NCBI GenBank assembly: GCA_013396995.1
Contig: VWZP01010941.1
Coordinates: 2,220,189-2,284,188, forward strand
Length of the DNA: 64,000 bases
Origin: Dicaeum eximium
Taxonomy: Eukaryota > Chordata > Aves > Passeriformes > Dicaeidae
Direction: 5' to 3'
Positions 1 to 9,259 of this stretch are shown one piece after another; position 1 is the stretch's first letter; each line of letters begins with the position of its first letter. Position numbers and translations under genes: made by a program. A model generated the notes under the pieces. That model ran no database searches, had not been told where the DNA came from, and worked only from the letters and a program-made list of their open reading frames with translations.

Positions 1-3000
1 CAGAGGGTGAAGTCTGTGGGTGCAGATGAAACACCTGTGAACCTGACAGGAATAAACAACAGCAATCCTTCCAGCACCCTGCTGAGATGAAGAACTGAGT
101 ACAGATTTGCAAGGAAAGATGAACTGACTGAAGAATGAAGGGCAAAGGCAACAGTGTCCTCACTTTTCTGCTGAGGCATTAAGTTTCTAAATTGTGTTCT
201 GGAAGGTAAAGTAGTTGTGACTAACAAGTTAAAATTTTTCTCTTTTCTTTTTTTTAAATTCATGTTTTGGGGATTTAGTTTAATATGCCATAATTTCTTT
301 TATAGTCAGTTACAGAACACCCACCTAAGGAGTTCCAAGTGGCTGCTTTTCAATAAAGACCCTGTACTGGAAATGCAAGGGCTGAAAGCACTGCTCTCAA
401 AAACACTGCCTGCAAGCTGCCTGGTCCTGTGGGAATCAGGTGCTTCAGATAAATGACATTAACTGCAATGAACCAAAATCCATTATAGTAGTAGTAGGCA
501 GGTAGACATGCTGGCTTTAAATCCATTTCTCAGTGAGTTCCTAGGCAGCTGGACAGAAAAGTGCATCTGAAAATTTAGTAGACACCTACTTGTGTTTTGA
601 CATGGCTAAATGTAAATCCCTTTGAATATATGGCTCTCTCTCAACTGAGAAGAAAGGGAGGGGGAAAAAAAGATTGTTTTTAATATCTGACTCATCCTTT
701 AAAGCGTTTTTGAAGTGACAGTATGTAGGAGGGTAGTAAGTAAAAGAGAAGAGCAATGCCTCGGTACTCAAGCAAGACAGCCCTGATCCTACCTAGCTAA
801 CACAAGACACCTGGTAGGTGTCTTACATACAAGTTTCCTATTCAAAGTCTGAGGAAAAGGGCATGAGGATTGAGGGTGCCCAAAAATTTTGACTCTTTCA
901 GATCACATGCTATGAAAGCTCAGCCTACTAAGTCCAACAGAGGTTCATTTTTCTGTGCTTATTTCCTTTCTTTTATTACTTTTTTTCTCTGTGTTGTTCT
1001 ACTATTTCTTTCTAAAATCACTTGCAGTCACACGTTCCATAACCATTATGAAAGAACATGTGACCATCCACCCTTTGCCAGTCTTCCACTCGTGAGCCTT
1101 CCCTTGCTGATCCCATCATAAGTGTGTGTGGGGAGGGGCAACATCCCCCTTCCAGAAAGGGTAGTCAGTGGTGATAGTGAGAGCAGTTATGTGGTTTATT
1201 TCCATCTTTTGAAAGGTTCTCAGAGACCCATTAACCCTGATAGATAAGGATGTGGTGAACAAAGGAACAAGTGATTCTGTATTCCCCCCTTGGTGCTTTG
1301 TGGCCCATTAGATGAGGAACTGATCTAGAAAGATAATCAGAAACATTAGCAGGGGATCATAGATAAAACACAGCAGAAAATGCATGCCTAATATGAATAG
1401 GTCTCGGGGCAGAGTGTTTTCAATGGATTTGGACAGCTCGATCCATTGCTGTGAGAACCAGGTGCTGCACAGCCTCAGAGAGATTTTCTAGCACACTCTA
1501 ATGACAAAGACATAAATGTTAGTGACAACACAGCTGAGCTTGACTGACCTTCAGTAAGAAGCTTCTGAGTTCATTCCAGAGTTTGTCCTCAGCCATCCTC
1601 TCTACAAACAGTCAGTTCTTCTCAGTGGCAGTTTATGTTTAGAGCTCTGAATTTCAAAACCTACAACAAATGGAGATTTGTTGGCAGAAAACTTAATTGG
1701 TTGGTTTTAATGACAAAAGGAGCAACATTGTACTATAGGGATGGTTACTCCAGTAATTTTTCATATGAGCTCATTAAATTTCTCTGCATTTGAAGTTACC
1801 AAAAGCCATAGATGCATTTCAAAACTGTGGAAAACTGTGTATGTATCATGTTTTATGGGAAGCCAGCCTTAAATAGCCTTGAAAACAGGCCTAATTTATG
1901 AGGTTTGTTATAATCTGAGGAAGAGAAATACAGAGTTTTTTCTCTGGAGCTGCTGAGAGTGCTGTTGAATTACTGTAGTACTAGATGTGAATTATTAGCA
2001 CATTAAGTTAGTTTTGTGCCACAATGTTAAGCTAGTTTTATGAATTGGGCCTTTGTTGTTTAGGAGGCCAGCATGGGAAGCACTGGGGCTGTCATTAGTC
2101 AGGCCCATCCATGTTTTATTGCTATTGTTAGGAAGTCAGCATTCCAGCCCATCATAAAGGGTGGTGGTTTCCATGCTTACAGAATTCTTTATCACAACTC
2201 CCTAGCTCTAGACCTGAGTATCAGTCCCAATTCTAAAGAAGTCATCAAAAAGCCAGTGGCAATCATCTGTGCTGATAAGATTAGATCAGTTAGACAGCGC
2301 AGAAGTATTTATGAAGTAAAGAGATCATAAAAATACATATTAAGATGAGAGCTGTGGCCTTCACTCTGCATGTAGTATATTTCCTGTGGGATAGCCATAT
2401 GAAAATAGTTGTCTTGGCAGTTGAGACAGACCAAACGCGGTGTTTTATAGCAGCTGAGATGGGAATTGCTGGTTTTAACTGGGGAAGGTAGAATGGTTAA
2501 TCACTCCCATTTTCTCTTTGCTACTAATAAGTACCCCTCACTTCTAAACAGTTCTGAAAGACGTGCAGCCCTTGTGGGAAAACTGCCCCTTCCAAGGCAT
2601 CAGCACGTGCCTGCCTCTGCAACAAACAAACAGCAGCAAACGCCGCCACAAAGGACAGTGAGGGCAGCAAGGGAACCACGGCCCGGGAGCTGGCCAGGGC
2701 TGAGGGAGCTCAGCTCCCATTGTCACACATCCTTGCAGAGGGCCCGAGGGGACAGGGTCCAGCCAGGCTCCCAAAGGCTGGCCAGGCTGGGTGTCCCTGC
2801 TGGAGCTCTGGCTGTGGGATGGCTGGTGAGATGTGCCAGCACTTCTGACAGGATGACACAGGGACTAAACTTTGCAGCGCCTGCGGATGCCACCACGAGT
2901 GAAACCCAAGAGAGTGGCTGCATCGCTGCTGGAGCTCGGCAAGGAGCAGCTGCTGACTCCCACACAAGACTCAGCACCAAGGGACTTAGATGTACATGGG

Positions 3001-4231
3001 CTGCGTCAGCTGTACAGGAGCTGGCTGCAAGGCAACATCTTATCTCAGCAGAATTTCTTGGCCTATTTAAAAATACATTTATTTGAACATGAAACTCCTT
3101 TAATTCTCCTGCAGACCAAAGAGATGGCAGAAAGTATTATAGGCAGGACTGTCCCCTTCAAACACTACAATTGTATGGCTTTCCAGTAGCAACTTGGAGA
3201 TGAAAATGCAACAGTTAAGAAAAAGATCCTTCACAAAGTTGTCATGGGTCTGTTTAATCTTGTGCAAACTTCATGTCATGTACGCATGAAACACTAAGCA
3301 TGGAGAACCAGAGAAGAATCTTGCTCTTGTGTAAAGACCAAATCTCTCAGCAGGAATTTGAGGAGAGGAATAATCAGCAGAAGCATCTGCATGGAGTACA
3401 CAGCCAGTGTGAAAGCTGCTTCTGTCACTGCTGTGAAGGCTAAAGACAGCTGTCCTCCCTCAGGTGACACAGCATGAGACATGGACATGAAACTCTTTGC
3501 TCAGAACAGCTCTGTTCTGCCTCACATTTTCCAGGGAACACAGACAAGTATTACTGGCTCCAAGTGCCATTCCTCTCTGCCAAAATGCAGCTCTCTCATC
3601 TTCAGCACAGGAAAGTAAATTGGTCTTGTTTTTGTGAAGTACAGTCATGAAAAATAGCTTGGTCAGAAAACTGAATCTTGAGGTGTTCAAGAAAAAATTG
3701 CTTCAATGGAAGTTGAGTTCTTACACCACAAAAGCAGTGCCCTTATAAAAGATAGGGGCAAAGGATTTAATAAAACCAGAACCAGTTCACCAAGTTTCCA
3801 AGTACAAATACACCAGAATACATTGATTTACTAAATTACTGTGGAGTGACCAAAACCCAGAGTGCTGGGGAGCCCTTCAGAAGGACCTTGCCAGGTTGGA
3901 GTGGTGGGCAAAGAGCCCTTGGCAACTGTTCTGCATCAAAAGTGTAACTTTACTTTAAAACATGAGTACTTAGAGTTTAAGCTCCCTCAGTTGACTAATG
4001 TACTTTGCTACAGACAATTGAGCCTTGACAACTGAGCAGAACCTTCTTACAGAAATCCGTGGAAACAAAATGAGTAATCCGGTTTATTAAGCTGCTCCTC
4101 TACATTAGAATGCTTCGACCATGAAGCAGAACAACTTTCATTTTATATTAGACCAGTTTTTTGTTGCAGTGTTTAGATTCTAAGATAATTCTTTGTAACT
4201 TAATCAAAATTGGTTTTTTCGTGCTTCACAG
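1..4231 (+). other. AK5: AK5 last intron, 3' part (partial)
   Basis: This stretch lies upstream of the last AK5 exon and ends in a good splice acceptor at 4230-4231, preceded by a T-rich tract. I looked for the preceding AK5 exon, which in the family encodes the end of the second kinase domain with an IAYYETKT-like segment, and did not find it, so it probably lies left of the window. A GC-rich patch at about 2570-3020 holds overlapping ORFs that I cannot assign. Otherwise I see nothing coding. The assignment to AK5 depends on the exon call at 4232. Confidence 0.7.
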
Positions 4232-4342
4232 GTTGATGCAGAAGGAACACAGGAGGACGTTTTCCTGGAAATCTGCAAGACAATTGACTCTTTTCTGAAA
4301 AAGGAAGAGGCAGCATTTTCTTTTTCACCAGAAATGCAGTAA
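4232..4342 (+). CDS. AK5: Adenylate kinase 5, last coding exon (C-terminus)
   Basis: AK5 is a nucleoside monophosphate kinase with two kinase domains, found in cytosol and nucleus and enriched in brain. It transfers phosphate between ATP and AMP or dAMP. This exon follows a clear acceptor (AG at 4230-4231) and translates as VDAEGTQEDVFLEICKTIDS and on, stopping at TAA 4340-4342, 36 codons before the stop. The VDAEGT-EDVFL block is the conserved last beta-alpha unit of the AK5 C-terminal kinase domain, close to the human tail VDAEGTPEDVFLQLCTAIDS as I recall it. Human AK5 then ends after two more residues; here the frame continues for about 14 more, ending SFSPEMQ. The catalytic P-loop and lid lie in exons outside the window. 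The convergent position next to ZZZ3 supports the call, since the two genes are neighbours in this orientation in human. It cannot be seen here whether this tail is the main isoform. Confidence 0.85.
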   Translation, partial: VDAEGTQEDVFLEICKTIDSFLKKEEAAFSFSPEMQ

Positions 4343-5278
4343 TGGTGTGTAAGGTGTGTACACAGCCTTGCCCACGTGCACCCCACAGCCATGATTTGCT
4401 GGTCAAAGCAGTGCTGCTTCCTTGAGAGGTATCTGGAATTTGTGCATGTGGCGTGTTACTCTAGATGAAATCTTTATTCTGAAAGTACACTCAACAGAAA
4501 GTGGTCTCTATGCTAACCCGACTCTAAGAACTGTATCTTGATTTCTTGGGTGTTTGCTCTTCATGGGTTAAAAGCAGCAGGGCGAGCAGCAGCTCTGGTT
4601 TTGTATTTCATGGCCACACACGTTGCATGGGGAATGGGGCAGTGCCTGGCCAGCAGGGAGCTCTCCACCCACCCACCCCAGTCACTGCCCAGCAGACTGA
4701 CATTGGGGTTATTCCATACAAGTTTCCCATTGATTATTGTTTTCTTTTTATTAACAGTATTAATTTTTGTGGTGTCACTTAACTTGTTCTTGGGCTTTAG
4801 TGCCTGAAACCTGTTCTCTGTAACATGCAGCTCCAAGAGAGCTGGAATTAGTCAAGCTACAAGTTACAATAACCTTTTCACACACTCCCAGAACACGTAC
4901 AAGGAGAAAAAATTCATTGAAGATCCAGTTGAATGTTGTGGAAGTCTGTCAATCCATTACTGGGGAGCAGACACCATTTTTGAGACAGTCTTGTCTTCTG
5001 CTGGGAATGCTATGATTTTAAAACTGACTTCCCAGTTTTGTGAGCTGAGAATGATTATTGTATTGTGTAGTTAAATGTGCAATCCAGTAATGATCCATAT
5101 TAACAGCAGTTGTGCTATAGCTATTAAAGTCCATATGTAAAGTTGGTTATGAGCCAGAACTTCTCATGTCATCTTTAAATCACACTTTGGAAGTATTTCA
5201 AATGAAAAATTCAGATCATCATCTGTTGTCTTGTACTGGTATTGCCAAAACTTGGGAGGGTGTGGTGGGGTGGGAAAC

Positions 5279-5279
<1 letters not shown>

Positions 5280-5312
<33 letters not shown>
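5280..5312 (+). repeat. A33 homopolymer
   Basis: Uninterrupted run of 33 adenines within the presumed AK5 3' UTR. No target-site duplication or retroposon body is evident beside it. The length is prone to slippage and to sequencing error. Confidence 0.95.
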
Positions 5313-5314
<2 letters not shown>

Positions 5315-5462
5315 AAATGTCAGGGATTATTTAATTCATATTGCTTGCACCTTTAGTGAGCCATTTATCTGTAATCTGCAAAAAAAGTCTATAAAAGTGC
5401 TACTGTATTTCTGTTAGGTTAACTAAAATATTGTGGAGTTTCTTTGGTAATACTGACAGCCA

Positions 5463-5468
5463 AATAAA
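5463..5468 (+). terminator. AK5: Poly(A) signal AATAAA, proximal AK5 candidate
   Basis: Canonical AATAAA about 1.1 kb after the AK5 stop, followed within 30 bases by a TG-rich stretch (cttgtgtgacatttgtgt) that fits a downstream GU element. Confidence 0.5.
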
Positions 5469-5633
5469 AGCTTGTGTGACATTTGTGTAAAGTAACTGCA
5501 TCCTCTTACTGGAACCACTGGATGAATTTACAGTGAAAGTGGGTTGCATGATTGCTTGTACTGTCAAAGGTGTACTTAATGCAGAAGATTTGCATTTTTA
5601 AAGTTACCTTTCTTGTAATGAAGACAGAATACA

Positions 5634-5639
5634 AATAAA
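5634..5639 (+). terminator. AK5: Poly(A) signal AATAAA, distal AK5 candidate
   Basis: Canonical AATAAA followed by a TG-rich segment at about 5668-5690. It is in a plausible place for the main AK5 3' end, about 1.3 kb after the stop codon. Confidence 0.5.
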
Positions 5640-5966
5640 ACATGTACAAAAATGAGGAGTAATAATTTCTGTTACAGTATATGTGGGTTTAATCCTTTTC
5701 AAAGCACAGTACATGACTTGAAAATATAGCTCAAATCAGCATGCTTACAGAGTATGTCCTTTCCCAATCAGGGCAGATTCTTCTGTTTCCTTTTCTTCCT
5801 TAGCATTTGCCCTGTAGATGCTAATTCAATTATTCTTTAGGGTCTGTTTTACGTATGTTCTTATCCTTCATATCATGGATGTTCCTTCTTTCCTGGGTCC
5901 TTCTATAGCCTACATTTTACCTCGGGTGCTCTGGAAGTGCTTCTCCAGCTCCAGCCAGGGCCACTG

Positions 5967-6036
5967 AGCAGCAGCAGCAGCAGCGCCTGCGGTGCCACAC
6001 CAGCCCTGACCACCAGCAGCTGCTGCTGCTGCTGCA
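5967..6036. repeat. CAG / CTG inverted repeat
   Basis: A short (AGC)n tract at 5967-5984 faces a (GCT)n tract at about 6017-6035 across a spacer of about 30 bases. The two arms are complementary and could form a long hairpin on either strand. The surrounding 100 bases are more GC-rich than the flanks. Confidence 0.8.
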
Positions 6037-7289
6037 GGCACTTCTTTTACAAGTAGAATACTCTGCAGCTACCAGGAAGCTGCAAATTCATCTGGGTAGG
6101 TTTTCTTGACTGTTTTCTATGATATTTAATTACACTAGAAGTTATAAAGTGTGGAGTCTCATACTTGTGCAGGATGGGAATAAAGGCAGCAAGCAGCTGC
6201 TATTTTGTCGGGGTTTTTTAAATCAAATTACAAAAATTATTTACCATACACTTTCAGTTTAATTTTTATTTCTGCTTCTTCTGTCTTTTCTGTGGAAAAA
6301 ACCAAAAAAATCCCATGCTGGATTTGGTGTTATGTGCATTAGACACCTATTTGCACACGTTCATAATGTATGCAGGAGCAATAGCTGTATATGCATGCAT
6401 AGGGAAACATTAATATTTATACATATTCAATAAAATAGGACTTATTCAAGACACTTCTTTCTTGAGTGATTCAGACTTGAAATTATCCTTTGGCTTCCAA
6501 CCTTGTTCCAAGGATACAAGATATTTTGTTTTTTCCAAGCTATCCTAAACTGATGTCTGAGTATTTTCTCTAATTTACTTTTCTTATTTTATTCCCATAA
6601 TTTTTTCAGGATAAACAGAAAATGAATGTTACCACAGATCCTCTTCCTGATAATACAGCTTCACCAACTCTAGTTTCCTATACAGACCATGAATGATGTG
6701 GAAAGCATATTTTTATGGTGTTAGAGGCCTCTCAGAGCAGTATCTTTTCCAATTAAAACTAAAATACATCATGTGAGTTTTGTGCTGTGTTTTTTAAGGT
6801 TTATTAAATTTATCTAAGTATATGAGATACGTGAGATATGTTTACATATGATACTTGCTCAGTGTTTTAGTAACTGTATTGTATTACTTTCTAAATAGAT
6901 TAAATGCCTAAATTCCTTGTTCTGAAGCAAAAAATAGCTACACCTAAAGTTACTGCAAAAATACTGACCAATTTATAATTAAAGTTACTAGGTGCAGCCA
7001 GCCAATTATCCTTCCTATTCCCATCTTTTAAAGTAAAATTTGTTTGTTTTCTAGCTAATTGCTCTGAGTATTCTAGTTTCAAAGCAACTGGAAGTCTATT
7101 ACAGTTATAAAATAATCAAGTGTTTCTGAATCACAAGCTATACATTTCAATAAAAAATATATTAGGTAAAATATGTCACAATAATTACAAAGCTTCTCAG
7201 ACAATGGTATACACTGTACCAAGGCTACTAAAATCTGGATTTTCTGTGGTCTGACAGAGAAGTCTGTGAGTGAGGAAGGAGAGACCTGG

Positions 7290-7400
7290 AATGCTAATCC
7301 TGCCGGGCCAGAGTGGGCTGGGCCCCGGGCGCGGAGCGGCAGAGGCGGCGCTGGCATCTCGGGGCTGCACGGCCAGCGCTGGGCGACACGTCCACAGGTC
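7290..7400. other. Small CpG-dense GC-rich patch
   Basis: About 110 bases with roughly a dozen CpG dinucleotides, inside strongly AT-rich DNA and just past the distal ZZZ3 poly(A) signal. Several short ORFs cross it in different frames, as expected from GC-rich sequence with few stops, and none resembles a known protein. Its function is unknown. Confidence 0.6.
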
Positions 7401-7494
7401 CTGAAACACTTTCCATCTTGGTTAAAGAGTCAGAACTACACAGAAAGGAAATCACAGCAAGCATTCTATATATAAACAGACTGTATCCACATAG

Positions 7495-7500
7495 TTTATT
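7495..7500 (-). terminator. ZZZ3: Poly(A) signal AATAAA, distal ZZZ3 candidate
   Basis: Reads TTTATT on the plus strand. On the minus strand AATAAA is followed about 30-40 bases on by a TG-rich segment (tgcttgctgtg), a plausible cleavage context. Confidence 0.5.
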
Positions 7501-7811
7501 TCTCACAGTTCTCCTGACAATTGAACATTATTTAAGAACATACTGTATACACAGATAAGAAGAAACATACAAAATGTTTTAAATGATGCACAACAAAATC
7601 CAGCAGTATAAAAGAATGCATGTGAACCCTTGCTCACTGCTCAGGCTAAATTTAATCACTGTTTAAATAGTAATAAAAATACAATCTTTCATGGATCTTG
7701 TGCAGACTACAAAAGAGGAAAAATTATTACCATATATATGATTTATATTAGGCAGTTTTCTTTGATGAGTTGCACTAACAACTCCAAATACAGAGGCAGA
7801 AGGCTGTGTAT

Positions 7812-7817
7812 TTTATT
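7812..7817 (-). terminator. ZZZ3: Poly(A) signal AATAAA, intermediate ZZZ3 candidate
   Basis: TTTATT on the plus strand. On the minus strand it is followed by a T/G-rich stretch. Usage is unknown. Confidence 0.35.
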
Positions 7818-8653
7818 TTAAAGGAGTAAATGTTGAGTATTAGAGACTTTACACAGTTACTAGCACTGGCACTTTTCACCATATTTTGTACACATCACAT
7901 GATCATCTTATATAACATTACATTTAAAAAATATATCTGAGTGACAATTTTATAACATTCACACACCATGAGCTGGTTAAGGAAGCAATGCCACAGTTGC
8001 CCCCTGTAGTGCTTCACTGTTGGTAAATAGAGTTCGTTGTGGTTTAAAAAAAAAAAAATTTAAAAATTGAAGGTCAACATGATTAAGCAGCTCCGATTTA
8101 ATAAAGGCCCGTAGCCAACCATTGCCGAGACAGTGAGTAGTTTTAGAGTACAGCCTAGAAGCAAACACTGTCATTGGTTAAAACCTTGCCTAAAGAAGTC
8201 AGTTACTGTGCTGAAAACTATTTCACAACAAAACTGCAAGCTACTAAACTGTTTTTATATAAATACTTCATCTCCTCTGGATCTCATTATAACCAAGTTC
8301 TTCAAAGCCTTTGGAATTTACTCTATCTTTAATGTGTGCTCTCATTTCTGTCTCACCCTTTTGTATGTGTTTCTTTTATTTAGATTCACCACCCAAAAGT
8401 GACTAACGTGGTGAAAGAAAAGTCTCCCAGTGAAACCTTCTGCACACTAGGAATGTTCAGCTGCTGTTCAGTGATCTAGAACCATGACAGCTCAAAGCTG
8501 CAGTTTGACAAGTACACTCAGGAAGCTGTCATGCTGTGAGTGACATTTCAGGGAAAGCAGAGTCTTTCCAAAATGTGCACAGAATTAACAATGGTGCCAT
8601 TGTTATTTTTCAAAGAGGATAGTAAACCCAAGATGGTAGATCTGCTTCCCATG

Positions 8654-8798
8654 TCATCTATTTGCTGGAAAGTAGTTTGGGTCAAGATAATTGTAACTGG
8701 TGCCCTGGGACATGCAGTAGTCTCTGTCTAAAAATGTCTCTGCTCTGTAAATAGGTTCTAACTGGTGATCTTCCTTATGAATCTCTGTTTCATGCAGA
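8654..8798 (-). CDS. ZZZ3: ZZZ3 coding exon 11 (end of ZZ finger, C-terminus, stop)
   Basis: The acceptor AG is at 8799-8800 after a pyrimidine-rich tract. The first base completes a Cys codon split with exon 10, then LHETEIHKEDHQLEPIY follows, ending YFPANR and TGA at 8654-8656. It supplies the last two zinc ligands of the ZZ finger, the histidines of H-x3-H at about residues 865 and 869 (IHKEDH). The tail after the finger is nearly identical to the human tail as I recall it. Residues 859-905. Confidence 0.97.
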
Positions 8799-9158
8799 CT
8801 GCAAGGGAAAGAAAAAGATAACAGTTTAAGAGTCAAATACTTTCCTTAACTTTCAGAAACAGTGATCATACAAACAAATTCATACCAAATTGGATAGCAG
8901 CTCATTCATGAAGTCTAATTCCCCCCTCTGTTTAACTGTACCAAACCTAGCTGTCCACTGTATTAAAAAAAATGAAATTATACATCCAGAATCTGCTTAC
9001 AAAATGTATTTCCCACAAAGAAACGCTAAATTATCTTCCACTTTACTCAACACAGGATATATGTTCTGTGCTGGAGCAAAGATTTCCACCCCACATAGCA
9101 ACTATGCAGCACAGAGATTCAATCTAATGACAAATAAGTAGAAGCACAGGCTGCTCAC
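8799..9158 (-). other. ZZZ3: ZZZ3 intron 10 (coding numbering)
   Basis: Short 360-bp intron with donor gtgagc and acceptor ttgcag. It splits the ZZ-finger coding sequence between its sixth Cys ligand and the His pair. Nothing else is visible in it. Confidence 0.93.
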
Positions 9159-9259
9159 CAGTCAGAACACGAATCACAGAAATCCAAGGACATTTCTTGA
9201 GGGCAGTCTTGGCAGTGCCACCGAACACCCTGGATAGGTTCAATCCCGCAGTTATCACA
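9159..9259 (-). CDS. ZZZ3: ZZZ3 coding exon 10 (ZZ zinc finger core)
   Basis: Acceptor AG at 9260-9261 and donor gtgagc at 9158. It translates CDNCGIEPIQGVRWHCQDC and continues to DFCDSCSD plus two bases of a split Cys codon. It contains three C-x2-C pairs (about C825/C828, C840/C843, C852/C855), the first six of eight zinc ligands expected for a ZZ finger. All ligands are intact. The ZZ domain of ZZZ3 is reported to bind the H3 N-terminal tail. Confidence 0.98.

Larger units (their letters stand above)
4343..5660 (+). other. AK5: AK5 3' UTR
   Basis: Noncoding sequence after the AK5 stop, extending to candidate poly(A) signals at 5463 and 5634. It contains a run of 33 A at 5280-5312, which could cause internal oligo-dT priming and a false 3' end in cDNA. 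The 3' end is inferred from signals only. Further AATAAA motifs at about 6178 and 6429 could give longer ends. Confidence 0.55.
5661..7480. other. Convergent intergenic gap AK5 / ZZZ3
   Basis: Interval between the best poly(A) signals of the two facing genes. It is mostly AT-rich, with no convincing ORF. It holds a CAG/CTG inverted repeat (5967-6036) and a CpG-dense patch (about 7290-7400). AATAAA motifs occur on both strands (plus at about 6178 and 6429; minus at about 6263, 6588 and 6800), so either gene could extend into it. Confidence 0.5.
7480..8653 (-). other. ZZZ3: ZZZ3 3' UTR
   Basis: Noncoding sequence after the ZZZ3 stop (8654-8656), read toward lower coordinates, about 1.2 kb to the distal AATAAA at 7495-7500. 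Further minus-strand AATAAA motifs at 7812-7817 and 8375-8380 could give shorter forms. The exact cleavage sites cannot be seen. It is AT-rich, with a short A/T homopolymer stretch near 8045-8060. Confidence 0.6.
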
